This document shows, piece after piece, positions 13,001 through 21,089 of a DNA stretch of 64,000 nucleotides. This DNA comes from Patagioenas fasciata. Taxonomy: Eukaryota > Chordata > Aves > Columbiformes > Columbidae. Each line of letters opens with the position of its first letter. Position 1 is the first letter of the stretch. Location of the stretch: contig NC_092525.1 of the NCBI RefSeq assembly GCF_037038585.1, positions 23,642,867-23,706,866 on the forward strand, read 5' to 3'. Under the pieces are notes generated by a model. That model was given only the letters and a program-made list of their open reading frames with translations. It was not told the origin of the DNA and searched no databases. A program made the position numbers and the translations under genes.

Positions 13001-13702
13001 AAGGGGCCCCCGTTCCCTTCCCACACACCGGCAGCTCCCCCAAACCCCTTCCCTGGATCCTGGGCTTGCTCCATGCAGGGCCCAGTGAGCCACAGCCTGG
13101 AAGCGGGGTGTCTCACAACCCCGCTGGCAGCACCAGCCCGAGGCAGGGGACACCCACGGCCCAAGGGGGATGGGGTTTGGGACAGGCACTGTCCGGCCCC
13201 ACGTAGCCCCCAGAGAGCACATCCGCATCCCGGCCGCATCCCAGCCACACCGATGCCGGTTCGTACCCGGGCCTCGAACTGCTGCGGCATCACCAGAGCC
13301 CAGCGTGGGCACCCGCAGCCCCCACGCGTGCCCGGGGCACACGGACATCCCAACCCGCGTCACCCACGGACACACGCACCCGCGGGACACACGCACGCAC
13401 GGACACGCTCCTCACCTCCGCCGCGGGGCTCGCATCCTGCCCCGCCGGACACCGCCGCACCGCGCCGGGCAGCACCGCGCCGGGCAGCACCGCGTCGGGC
13501 AACGGCGGCACCAGGCGGCACCGGGCCGGGCACCGGCGGGTCTCCGCAGGCGCTGCCGGGCCGCCCCAGCGTGCGCCGGGGAGGCGGCTCTGCGGCACCG
13601 GCCGGCTCCGCCCGCCGCTGCATCGCCACCTCCTCCTCCTCCTCCTTCTCCTCCTCCCTGTCTCCACCCCCTATCCGTCCCTGCCGCACTCCATCCTTCC
13701 AC
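956..13702 (-). CDS. PDE4DIP: PDE4DIP (myomegalin), 5' part, alternative first exons
   Basis: Large coiled-coil scaffold of centrosome and Golgi that binds gamma-tubulin complexes, AKAP9 and EB1. Exons in transcription order: candidate first exon 13702-13416; 9694-9639; 9418-9228; 8805-8665 (or from 8775); 8207-8131; 7400-7277; 7203-7049; 6777-6663; then 1075-956. A separate form starts in 5426-4278 and also joins 1075-956. All joins have GT/AG sites and matching phase. Visible motifs: CM1/Cnn_1N (LNDLKKENFSLKLRIYFLEE), long coiled coils, and in the other form a CRIC...CSKC Cys-rich head. Human myomegalin has the same pair of N-termini joined to a shared body. The 3' half of the gene continues past position 1, so this is partial. 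Identity is near certain; the most upstream exon is tentative. Confidence 0.9.
1076..4277. other. PDE4DIP intron
   Basis: About 3.2 kb between the EB-form exon and the shared exon. I see A/T homopolymers and short chance frames, no coding or repeat family that I can name. Confidence 0.6.
4278..5426 (-). CDS. PDE4DIP: PDE4DIP alternative first coding exon (EB-binding form)
   Basis: A single 383-codon exon starting MKETCRICARELCGNQRRW and ending RVQ before a GTAGAG donor. The start at 5426 has A at -3, and no in-frame ATG lies upstream before the frame closes. Residues 1-110 carry paired Cys motifs (CRIC, CSKC) and a helical LERLQKLLLEK-type segment. The middle is acidic and Ser-rich. Residues about 309-312 are SKLP, an SxLP-type EB1-binding motif at the site of human SRLP; the exon ends with LQELWDDLCEDYMPLRVQ. 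It is the counterpart of the human isoform that binds EB1 and lacks CM1. Promoter: the CpG island just upstream. Confidence 0.92.
5480..5960. promoter_or_regulatory. CpG-island promoter of the EB-binding PDE4DIP form
   Basis: GC- and CpG-rich stretch directly upstream of 5426. Housekeeping motifs: YY1-type AAGATGGCGG at 5821-5830, ZNF143/THAP11-type GGGATTTGTAGT at 5874-5885, ETS CCGGAAG at 5894-5900 and NRF1 palindrome GCGCATGCGC at 5903-5912. These usually sit within about 100 bases of start sites. The YY1 motif faces the plus strand, so transcription in both directions is possible. Confidence 0.7.
5961..6662. other. PDE4DIP intron between alternative 5' ends
   Basis: Open frames on both strands reflect GC-rich composition and match no family I know. 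Confidence 0.5.
6663..6777 (-). CDS. PDE4DIP: PDE4DIP CM1-form exon, coiled coil
   Basis: Encodes IKELTHELATSNQLVELLSAE and on to VEGQ, matching human RIEELNQSLAAQERLVEQLS. Acceptor CTCTCAG, donor GTGAGT. It ends in phase 0 so it can splice to 1075-956, skipping the exon at 4278-5426. Confidence 0.85.
7049..7203 (-). CDS. PDE4DIP: PDE4DIP CM1-form exon, coiled coil
   Basis: Encodes EARLARSEAEQATALARTEAE onward to MAQ. It corresponds to human ESRLAKNEAARMAALVEAE. Donor GTGGGT; phase 0 in, phase 2 out. Confidence 0.85.
7277..7400 (-). CDS. PDE4DIP: PDE4DIP CM1-form exon, coiled coil
   Basis: Encodes VAVENQTTRSQ...EHVYELLENKIQLLQE; the HVYELLENK block is nearly invariant in vertebrate myomegalin. 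A GGCAT/AGCAC tandem repeat begins about 10 bases upstream of its acceptor. Confidence 0.9.
7409..7610. repeat. Degenerate GGCAT/AGCAC pentanucleotide array
   Basis: About 200 bases made of imperfect 5-base units (GGCAT, GGCAC, AGCAC, ACATG), roughly 40 copies, in the PDE4DIP intron. It ends next to the acceptor of exon 7400-7277. The Cys/His-rich frames across it are repeat artefacts. Confidence 0.8.
8131..8207 (-). CDS. PDE4DIP: PDE4DIP CM1-form exon
   Basis: Encodes NIELKVEVESLKRELQEKQ and on to DNT, shared by myomegalin and its paralogue CDK5RAP2. Acceptor CCCACAG, donor GTGAGT; phase 0 in, phase 2 out. Confidence 0.92.
8665..8805 (-). CDS. PDE4DIP: PDE4DIP CM1 exon with its own start codon
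   Basis: Starts MANGYRTLSQ (human MSNGYRTLSQ) and runs into HLNDLKKENFSLKLRIYFLE, the CM1 motif that binds and activates gamma-tubulin ring complexes. Position 8805 is the start for the short CM1 form. The codons for LSQ read CTCTCCCAG and are also a good acceptor, so the upstream exons can join at 8775 to give DFEQ-HLNDL, like human DFEK-HLNDL. Donor GTGAGC. Confidence 0.93.
8830..9120. promoter_or_regulatory. Probable internal promoter of short CM1 PDE4DIP form
   Basis: CpG-enriched segment just upstream of the MANGYRTL start. It contains a direct duplication of a GGTGGCGAGGGGGAGCGC unit at about 9041-9078. No TATA box. Inferred from base composition and position. Confidence 0.45.
9041..9078. 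repeat. Two direct copies of an 18-19 base GC-rich unit
   Basis: GGTGGCGAGGGGGAGCGC occurs twice back to back in the internal CpG region. Confidence 0.7.
9228..9418 (-). CDS. PDE4DIP: PDE4DIP upstream exon of long CM1 form
   Basis: Encodes SQDEPWGEGDEDTMLAEPGG and on to PLAQTQTLRDFEQ, matching human PPQVQTQALRDFEK just before the CM1 block. Acceptor CCCTCCCAG, donor GTGAGA, phase 0 out. The N-terminal half is little conserved. Confidence 0.82.
9639..9694 (-). CDS. PDE4DIP: PDE4DIP small upstream exon
   Basis: Fifty-six bases between TCTCTGCAG and GTAAGA. In the frame that reaches CM1 it reads DPCSSDLPAVLPRASCME. Its ATG near the 3' end would allow a start MEASQDEP if the candidate first exon is not used. 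Supported by splice sites and phase only. Confidence 0.6.
9695..13415. other. Large upstream PDE4DIP intron
   Basis: Besides the minisatellite I find no convincing exon. A good donor (GAGGAG then GTGAGTTG) near 12159 lacks a convincing acceptor. Confidence 0.5.
10780..11420. repeat. Degenerate minisatellite, unit about 18-19 bases
   Basis: Around 640 bases of imperfect units of the type ACCCAGAGGCACAATA, about 30-35 copies by length, in the large upstream PDE4DIP intron. The C/L/V-rich minus-strand frames here are products of the repeat. Confidence 0.8.
13200..13640. promoter_or_regulatory. CpG island at the upstream end of PDE4DIP
   Basis: Dense CpG (runs such as CACCGCGCCGGGCAG) over the candidate first exon, followed by a pyrimidine-rich tract. 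It is the most upstream island before the PHGDH intergenic space and the likely start of the longest PDE4DIP transcripts. Confidence 0.5.
13416..13702 (-). CDS. PDE4DIP: Candidate PDE4DIP first coding exon in CpG island
   Basis: Open from MEGWSAAGTDRGW at 13702 to a GTGAGG donor after 13416, ending with 2 spare bases, the phase required by 9694-9639. It is Gly/Arg-rich, then Cys/Arg-rich (CCPARCCPARC). The human long form also begins with a Cys/Arg-rich segment (SCCRRRCDFGCCC), but no clear alignment is possible. Three 15-base repeats at 13458-13502 encode the CPARC units. It could instead be 5' UTR. Confidence 0.4.
13458..13502. repeat. Three 15-base repeats in candidate first exon
   Basis: CACCGCGCCGGGCAG twice and a third copy with two changes. 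The period is a multiple of three, so copy-number change would keep frame if the exon is coding. Confidence 0.8.
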
Positions 13703-16400
13703 CCTTCCTCCCTCTGACCCTGCATTCTTCCTTCTCCGTTCCTTCCCTTCATCCTCTTTTCTATGCCTCCCTCTACCCCCTCTCGCTCCCTCTCTTCATA
13801 CCCCTCTCCATCTCCTCAGCACCCCCACCTAGCAGACAGTCTGGCCCGGCTGACACAGTCATCCCCTGCTCAAACCTTCCATTCCTGCCAGCCCATCTGA
13901 GCTGAGCCCAAATTCTTCCCCACTCTTCAGTCTTCCAGAAACAAGCCCTGGTTTCTCTCTGAGTCCTTCACCCACTTTCGCAGTCACCCCAAAAGGCCCC
14001 AAATTAGCACCCCCAACGATCCATCCTGACACCTCAGTTATCCCCAGTTCTCCTTGTTGTCCCCTACCACTCTAGTCTTCCTTGGAAGCTTCCAGCCCAA
14101 CTGGACATGCCCAATCTTCCTTGTCAGCCCCATGATCACCCGAGTACCCATCCAGCCACACAACACCCTCACTTTTTCTCTAATCTCCATGATTTCGAGT
14201 CCTCCACTGGGACACCACCATCACTCTCAGTACTCCTTGACCTCACTATCATCCCAGCTCTCTTTGAACACCCACCATCCCAATCTAACACCCCCAATCT
14301 CCCACACTCTTGCTTCTCCTTTGCCAGTCCCCATCCCAACCCAAATAACTCCAGTCCCCTTTGACCCCCCTCATTCCTTTCCTTGTTTGATACCCCAGTC
14401 CCAGTACTGTACCTGCCATCCCCTCAAGTCGCATCCCCTCTGCAGGGACCCTTCTCATCGCTCCTGCATTGCCTGGACCCACTTTCCTCCATCTTGCACC
14501 CACAGCCCCTAGCCGTCTGTCCCCTGAGGCTCCCCTGACCTGCTATCAAGCAGAGCCCATCCAGGATCCTGGTGCTAAAGGAGTCAGCAGGGGGATGCTA
14601 TGTCCCCATAACCCCCAGAGTCCATCCTGGTGGTTCATTGACCACCACAGCCCATCTCCCCTGAGCACCCATCCCACTGGCCCTGCCTACCATCTTTGGG
14701 GTCCCTAGCAGCCTGAGGAACCCTTCCTTGGGACACAGGCAGCAACCAGATGCAAGTCTCTCCAGCTGGCTCCCTTGGAGGGACAGGAGTTGGGGGACAT
14801 GCCTGCTGGCACCACCACCCCACCAGCACCTGCCATGTCCCAGCAGGCCCTCAGCAAGAGCTGTGGCCATGTGGAGTGCCATGAGGCTGTGCCTCTGGTG
14901 CCTGTCCCCAGGAGAGGGCACCAGTCGGCCAGGAAATGCCAGCAAATACCATGCTATGACAGTGGTGGCTTGGCCACGCCTCCACTCAACGCAGGCCACA
15001 GGTGTGGGAGAGGGACCACAGAGACTCACGGAGGCATTGGGAAAACCCAGATGGTGATGGTATGGGGAGCAGAGCACCAAGATGCCCAGTGCCTTGAGCA
15101 AGGTCTTAATTGTTAACTGAAGCCAGAGCTGGTGACGGGGCTATGCCAAGGGCCTGTGGGGGTGTGGGGCCATGTCCCAGTCATGGTACATTCCACAGTG
15201 TGGGTGTCCCCAGCCTACACCATGTGTGAGGCTTTGGAGAGGGAACCCTGTCCTGGTCCTCAGGTCACACAGCCCCACCGAGGGGCCATTTCAGGACCCT
15301 GCTGCAGACTTCACCAGCCACTGCCCTTGACCGCATCTCTTGCCCTGTGTCGGCTGCCCTGGACTTTCCCCACTCTGGCGTCACGGTTGTTCCCTGGCTG
15401 TGGCTGCAGTGTACGTAGCACAGGGGTACAGGTAGTATCAGGACATACATAGCATTGGGGTGTATGCAGTGCAGGGTGTATGTAACTGTGGGCTCTCTCA
15501 TCTCAGCAGTGCTGGTCTGTCACTTGAGCTCTGCTGGGTTTAACAGCCTCTGGAGACACCCCAGGTCTCACACAGGACAGTTTGGTCCAGCCCGGCTCCT
15601 TGGGGCACACAGAGCCTGAGGAAGAGCTCAGTCCCATAAGGACCTGGTTTGCTAGTGCCATGTCCCTGCTGGACACCCAAAGTGCATGGAAACTGGTGGG
15701 CAAGAAAGGACCAGATCCTGGCTCACTCCCAGGCAGGACCTGGGATCTGTCTGGTCCAGCTGTTTTGTGAGGTTTTGTCCCCATGAGCAAGGGAACATCC
15801 CCCATCCCTCATGCCAGGCTGTGTCCAGCCCCATTAGGTCCCCACACCATCCCCTCCCAAGGGCCAGCACTCTCCCTCACGAGGTCATTGAACACAGCCA
15901 CGTGGCTCTTGTCCCACAGAGGGTGTTTGCTGGGCAGCTCCCGTGCACCCCATGTCATTGGGAGCTGATGGCCAGGGCTGGCTCTCTGTTCCCAGCCCCT
16001 CATCAGGGGCATTGCTCAACAGCCGGTGTGATGCCGGAGGTGGGCAGGAGGCACGGCATGGCCTTGCCTCTGGCCTGTGGGGCCTGGGGAGCCCCCATTC
16101 CTAGGTGAGCTTGGGGGTTGTGGCCAGGCTGGAGTGCCGGGCTTCCCTCCTCACTCGCAGCACCCCCAGCTTTGTGGGGAGCCATCTGCACCACCACGGC
16201 TACCAGCACCATTCCCCCTCTGCCTCGCAGTGCTGTGATATGCGGGGCAGGGAAACTGAGGCACGGCCACGGTGTGCGCGGGGTGGGGACACGCCTCCCC
16301 CCGCTCTCCCAGGCTTCGTGGCTCTCCGGCTCGGGGGCAGCGGGGTTCTGCTGGAGCATCCCCTTACTCTGGGGGCTGCAGAGGGGGCCGGCACAGCCCC
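13703..16400. other. Intergenic space between PDE4DIP and PHGDH
   Basis: Divergent 5' ends face away from each other. The first part to about 14540 is strongly pyrimidine-rich on the plus strand; the rest is GC-rich unique sequence. No gene recognised. Confidence 0.6.
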
Positions 16401-16640
16401 GGCCCCACTCCCCTCCTCCTTCTTCCTCCCTCCGGGGGCGGGGGGGGACCCAGGCGGGCTGGGGCGGGGAGGGAAAGGAGGTGGGATTATGGAGACAGGA
16501 CCCAATGAGCCCGAAAAACGTGCCCCGGTCGCTGCCCTTTTAGTGCGGCTGGAAGGCGGCAGCAGCCTCCCGGGGGCGTGCGGAGAGAGCCAGTATCCCG
16601 TCCCGTCCGGTCCCGTCCCGTCCCCCGCCATGGCGCTGGG
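16260..16640 (+). promoter_or_regulatory. PHGDH CpG-island promoter
   Basis: CpG-rich, no TATA. GC boxes and G-runs lie at 16434-16483, a CCAAT box (NF-Y type) at 16502-16506, then TCCCG pentamer repeats at about 16599-16625 just before the ATG. Sp1 and NF-Y sites are known features of the mammalian PHGDH promoter. The start site is not visible but probably falls at 16540-16600. Confidence 0.65.
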
Positions 16641-16767
16641 GAAGCTGCAGAAGGTGCTGATCAGCGACAGCCTGGACCCCTGCTGCAGGGAGATCCTGCA
16701 GGCCGGCGGCCTCCGGGTGCTGGAGAAGCCCGGCCTGAGCAAGGAGGAGCTGCTGCGGGAAATCCGG
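16630..16767 (+). CDS. PHGDH: PHGDH exon 1
   Basis: [20 protein letters not shown] to LLREIR, 46 codons; ATG preceded by CGCC; donor GTGAGC. Confidence 0.97.
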
Positions 16768-19700
16768 GTGAGCCCACGGGTGGATGGGTGGGTGCGAGGG
16801 TGGGCGCAACCGGGGGCCAGCTGTCCCGGGTGGTAGAGGACCCCCCTCGGGCAACGGCACCGGTCCCCGCCCCTCGTCTGATGCAAGAGCCTGGCCGGTT
16901 CACACGGCAGATGCCAGCCCCCAGCAGCGGCTGTCCTCATCCCGCCAACCCCCAGGACCATCCCGGGCCGCCAGCCTGACACTCGGCCCTGGTCCCGGTC
17001 ACACTCACCGTGTCTGACCCCCTCCAGGACTGCGATGGGCTCATTGTCCGCTCGGCCACCAAAGTCACGGCCGATGTGCTGGAGGCGGCGGAGAGGCTGC
17101 AGGTGGTGGGCAGAGCAGGCACCGGTGTGGACAACGTTGACGTGGACGCGGCCACCAGGAAGGGTGTCCTGGTCATGAAGTAAGAGCAGGAGCATGGGGC
17201 CATCCCTGTGCTCCTGGGCAGATAGGGGAAGCTTCTGCAAGGTGCCCTGCCCACCCACAGCACCCCTGGGCACCACCCTGGGGGTCTCCATCCTCATGAG
17301 GTGCAGACCCCCATCAGCCTGGGGGTGACACATCAATGACACCACTCTCCATCTTCAGCACACCCACTGGGAACAGCCTCAGTGCCGCCGAGCTCACCTG
17401 CGGGATGATTCTGTGCTTAGCCAGGTGAGCATGGAGCATGACAGGGTGACAGACGTGCACCCTGCAGCCCCCTGCTCCTTGCTGACCGCAGCCTCCCCTT
17501 TCAGGCAGATCCCGCAGGCAGCTGCGTCCATGAAGGAGGGCAAGTGGGACCGTAAGAAGGTAGGAGGTGGGCACAGCACCCTGGGCAGGACAGGGCAATG
17601 GGTGCCCATGCAGGGTGCACTTACTCACTCTCTACTTTGCACTCTAGTACATGGGCATGGAGCTGAATGGGAAGACACTGGGTGTGCTGGGGCTGGGGCG
17701 CATCGGCAGGGAGGTGGCCACCCGCATGCAGGCTTTTGGCATGAAGGTAAGGAGCTAGGGCAGGGAGGAGTGATGGGGAACATGGACCGCCCTGGCCTTG
17801 CTGCGAGCACCATACCAGGCTGCAGGAGTGAGCACCCACTCTTCCTCAGACCATAGGATACGACCCCATCATCAGCCCCGAAGCCTCAGCCGCCTTCGGC
17901 GTGGAGCAACTGCCACTGGAGCAGATCTGGCCCCGCTGTGACTTCATCACAGTGCACACACCGCTGCTGCCCTCCACCACGGGTAGGGGACAGGCATCAG
18001 CACAGGGGAGTTTTGGGGGAGCTGAGAGAGCTCCCCCCATGCTCACAGCACTTTGTCCCTCTGCAGGGCTCCTGAATGACAGCACCTTTGCCAAGTGCCG
18101 TCGCGGTGTGCAGGTGGTGAACTGTGCCCGCGGCGGCATTGTGGATGAGGGTGCACTGCTGCGGGCACTGCGGTCAGGACAGTGCGGTGGGGCTGCCCTT
18201 GATGTCTTCACCCAGGTGAGCGGGGCCGTAGGGACCTCCTGAGCTTGGCTTTGGCTCGGCATCACCTTAACTCTGTCCATGGCGGTACAGGGCAGCCTGG
18301 CAAACCCCACAGAGCTGGGCAAAGCCTTCCCCAGCACCCCTACTTGCAAGGCAAAAGGGTGTAAATGCCCCCCTGGGTTCTGACGTGGGTGTTGGGGACT
18401 GATATCAGAAAGGGACTGTGTTGGCAGGAGCCCCCGAAGGACCGTGACCTGGTGAACCACCCCAACGTCATCTGCTGCCCACACCTGGGAGCCAGCACAC
18501 ATGAGGCACAGAGCCGCTGTGGCAAGGAAATCGCCACGCAGATCGTGGACATGGCCACGGGGAAGGGGCTGGCTGGCATAGTGAGTCCCCTCACGGGGTA
18601 TCTGACCTCTGTGCCTCAATTTCCCCATCTGTAAACCACTGTATGGGCTTGCTGGCAGGATCCCATTGCTCACCTCGCTCTTCCTCACAGGTCAATGGGC
18701 AGGCACTCAGCAAGGCTTTCGTGCCCCAGACCAAGCCCTGGATTGCCCTGGCCAGAGCCCTGGGCACTGTGCTGTGCACAGTGGGCAAGGAAGTGCAGGG
18801 CAGTGTGCAGGTCTGCACTCTAGGTGAGCCGGGCAGGCTGCACCCTGTGTTTGGGTGCAGGTACCCTAATGGGTGGGCAGCACAGCAGGGTATGCATGGA
18901 CAAACTGAGCTGGACGGATGGAATGGAAGGGTGACCAGTGAAGGGAGGGGTGGGAGGGCGGGGATTTGGGGGTGTGAATGGGTGGATGGATGGGTGCACG
19001 AATGGGAGTAGGGATGGATGGGTGGAAGGACCAGCCCCAGGCTGGCTACTCCAGCATGGGGTTGACCTCTCTGCTGCTGGCCCATCCACCCCCCTGACTC
19101 CTCCCTGCCCCCCAGGGACACCCCTGCGGGAGTCTGGGAGCTACCTGACACCCGCAGTGGCTGCCGGCATGCTGGCTGGAGAGTCACAGAAGGAGGTGAC
19201 CCTGGTGAATGCCCTGCTGCTGGCCCAGGAGGCTGGGCTAAAGGTACGTGGATACCCAGGGCTCCACACAACAGCCTGGCACACCTGGGGTTGCCTTGTG
19301 GGACTGCTAATGCACCTCTCGTGCTAGATGGCCCCTGAGGACATCACTTCCCTGCTCTCTGCCACGTGCAGGACCTGGGTGTTGAACAGCCACATCTCTC
19401 CGACAGGTCACGACTACCCACAGTGATGTGGACCCCAAGCCCGATAGCACTGCTGGCTTGCTGCAGGTGTCCCTGCAGGGCACCCCACACCAGGCAACAG
19501 GGACTGTGCAGGGCAGCACCCCAGTGCTGCAGGAGCTCAGTGGGGCCACCTTCAAGCAGCCAGCCCCGTTGTGTGGCCCTGTCCTCATCTACAGAGCTAA
19601 CACCTCTGAGCCCAGCGTGCTGCCCGTGCTTACCGGTGAGTTCCCTGCATCACCCCTGAGCAGTGGGGACAGTCAGTGGGGATCCCACATCTGCCCTGGA

Positions 19701-20061
19701 GCTGAGCCCAAGCTGCAGCAGAGAGGGGGCAGGTGTTGCAGGGAGAGACAGGGATGAGGGGCTTGAGGAATTGGAGCAAAGGACTTAGAGTGGGGGAAAG
19801 AAACGTCATTGTGGACCTTTTGAGTGGCGTTGGGATGGGCAGAGCCCTGCTACCTGCTGGGTGCCAGGGCAGTGGGGCACCCCCCAACCCCTCTCCTCCT
19901 CTCCAGGACTGCTGAGGAAGATGGGGATCCAGCTCCAGTCCTACCACAGCTCTGGCATGGTGGCAGGGGAGCAGTGGAACATCGTGGGGCTCTCGGCCCC
20001 CCTGCCTGACATTGGTGGGCTGAAGCCACACATCACGGAGGTCTTCCAGCTCTACCTGTAG
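16630..20061 (+). CDS. PHGDH: PHGDH, D-3-phosphoglycerate dehydrogenase, complete
   Basis: Cytosolic NAD-dependent enzyme that oxidises 3-phosphoglycerate to 3-phosphohydroxypyruvate, the committed step of serine synthesis. Join: 16630-16767, 17028-17179, 17359-17424, 17505-17559, 17648-17746, 17850-17982, 18067-18215, 18428-18580, 18691-18823, 19116-19243, 19407-19635, 19907-20061. This gives 1590 nt and 529 aa (human 533). Visible: substrate domain ATKVTADV...GRAGTGVDN, Rossmann motif GLGRIG, catalytic Arg in NCARGG, catalytic Glu in TQEPP, His in CPHLGAST, and C-terminal regulatory domains ending VFQLYL. The active-site residues are intact. All introns are under 310 bases. The C-terminal third is the most diverged from human. 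Confidence 0.97.
17028..17179 (+). CDS. PHGDH: PHGDH exon 2
   Basis: [17 protein letters not shown] through GRAGTGVDN to VLVM; substrate-binding domain. Confidence 0.97.
17359..17424 (+). CDS. PHGDH: PHGDH exon 3
   Basis: [20 protein letters not shown]; donor GTGAGC. Confidence 0.96.
17505..17559 (+). CDS. PHGDH: PHGDH exon 4
   Basis: [18 protein letters not shown]; acceptor CCCTTTCAG. Confidence 0.96.
17648..17746 (+). CDS. PHGDH: PHGDH exon 5
   Basis: [20 protein letters not shown] and on to FGMK; holds the GxGxxG NAD-binding loop. Confidence 0.97.
17850..17982 (+). CDS. PHGDH: PHGDH exon 6
   Basis: [20 protein letters not shown] to LLPSTT; nucleotide-binding domain. Confidence 0.96.
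18067..18215 (+). CDS. PHGDH: PHGDH exon 7
   Basis: [20 protein letters not shown] then [11 protein letters not shown] to DVFTQ; carries the catalytic Arg. Confidence 0.97.
18428..18580 (+). CDS. PHGDH: PHGDH exon 8
   Basis: [20 protein letters not shown] then GAST...GLAGI; starts with the catalytic Glu and carries the catalytic His. Confidence 0.97.
18691..18823 (+). CDS. PHGDH: PHGDH exon 9
   Basis: [20 protein letters not shown] onward; start of the C-terminal regulatory part. The following intron contains a GGAT-rich stretch near 18970-19030. Confidence 0.95.
18970..19030. repeat. TGGA/GGAT-rich simple repeat in PHGDH intron 9
   Basis: Imperfect tetranucleotide units (GGGTGGATGGATGGGTG). 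Confidence 0.6.
19116..19243 (+). CDS. PHGDH: PHGDH exon 10
   Basis: [20 protein letters not shown] to AGLK; matches human SPAVIVGLLKEAS...NAKLLVKEAGL. Confidence 0.94.
19407..19635 (+). CDS. PHGDH: PHGDH exon 11
   Basis: [20 protein letters not shown] onward, with [18 protein letters not shown]; donor GTGAGT. Confidence 0.94.
19907..20061 (+). CDS. PHGDH: PHGDH exon 12 and stop
   Basis: [20 protein letters not shown] to [10 protein letters not shown], stop TAG; matches human VTEAFQFHF end. Confidence 0.95.
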
Positions 20062-20181
20062 CCCCCGACCACTGACAAGGACTCTCCCCACAGCCACAGC
20101 ACCTAGACCATCCCAATGGTGGGAGTATCACACCTGGCCACCCCCAGGCCCTCACACTGGGCTTGAGGTGGCCTTGTGCTC

Positions 20182-20187
20182 AATAAA
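20182..20187 (+). terminator. PHGDH polyadenylation signal
   Basis: AATAAA 121 bases after the stop. Cleavage is expected near 20200-20210, giving a short 3' UTR. Confidence 0.85.
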
Positions 20188-20209
20188 GGGTCTAGGAAGA
20201 GAGAGTGTG

Positions 20210-20760
20210 TGATGCCTTTTCTGTGCAGTCTCTTGTCGCTGACCCCAAAGCTCCTACAGGCTCTGCCCCTCCTGCCGCCCCTGCCCCCTCCCCTTGGCCC
20301 CACTGCTGTTTGTTCAAGGGTACAAAGGTCTCCACAGCTGCTGTGGCCCTGCCGAGATCCCATCCAGCCACTGTTCTGTGCCAGGGCATGGCCCAGAGGG
20401 CAGGCAGTACTCCAAGGTGGGCTGTGCCCTCCCGTGAGCCCCCGTGTTACCTGCCCCCTCCTCCCCCACTGGGTTTTCCCACGGGAATGTTTCAACTTGC
20501 TGGCACCACGGAGAAAATGGCATCTTACCACCCCCAAACTGGAGCTGGAGGAGCTGGGGTTTACTTGGCTCTCCCAAAATGTTGGGATACATTCCAGCCC
20601 TGGGAAAATGTGGGGTACTCAGGCATGCATCCAATGGGGCAGGTGGCTGTGTCAGGTGCCCATGGCATAAATGCTGTAAGGGATCGTGATCCAGCCCCAC
20701 AGTGTCCCAGAGAAGGGCCACGAGGTGAAAGAGGATCACTGGCGACCAGGAGCCAGAGCT
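20210..20760. other. Gap between convergent PHGDH and HMGCS2
   Basis: Short tail-to-tail spacer with no recognisable gene. Confidence 0.7.
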
Positions 20761-20786
20761 GGGCTGCTGCACCTCTCATCCGAGTG

Positions 20787-20792
20787 TTTATT
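20787..20792 (-). terminator. HMGCS2 polyadenylation signal
   Basis: AATAAA on the minus strand (TTTATT on plus), 190 bases after the HMGCS2 stop. Confidence 0.8.
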
Positions 20793-20982
20793 CCCCTGTG
20801 CTGCCTGGGTGTTTGCAGAAAATGCCATCATCTCCACCAACTCCAGGGCCCCAAGGTGCTGCCAGCTGCTCCCCAGCCATCCCAGGTTTCCTGCGGAGGC
20901 CAGTCCTGGATTTCTGGGTGAGCACAGTTGCTGGTGGGGAGGAGGGCATCCCCCTCTCTAGGGCTCACTGCTCTGGTTCCCC

Positions 20983-21089
20983 CTAGATGGGCTTCCTGGC
21001 GTATTCCCGGCGGTACTTGTCATCCACCCGTGTCAGGTACCAGGTGCCAGGGAAGAGATCCTCTGGGGAGCCCTGGGGAGCGTGGTTGG
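20983..21089 (-). CDS. HMGCS2: HMGCS2 exon 9 and stop
   Basis: [20 protein letters not shown] then [14 protein letters not shown] and TAG; human ends RRKYARRPV. Confidence 0.95.

Noticed and set aside
16105-16836. 243-aa plus-strand frame containing the PHGDH start in frame
   Set aside because: The upstream part is CpG-island promoter; PHGDH proteins begin at [10 protein letters not shown] and the frame runs past a proper donor.
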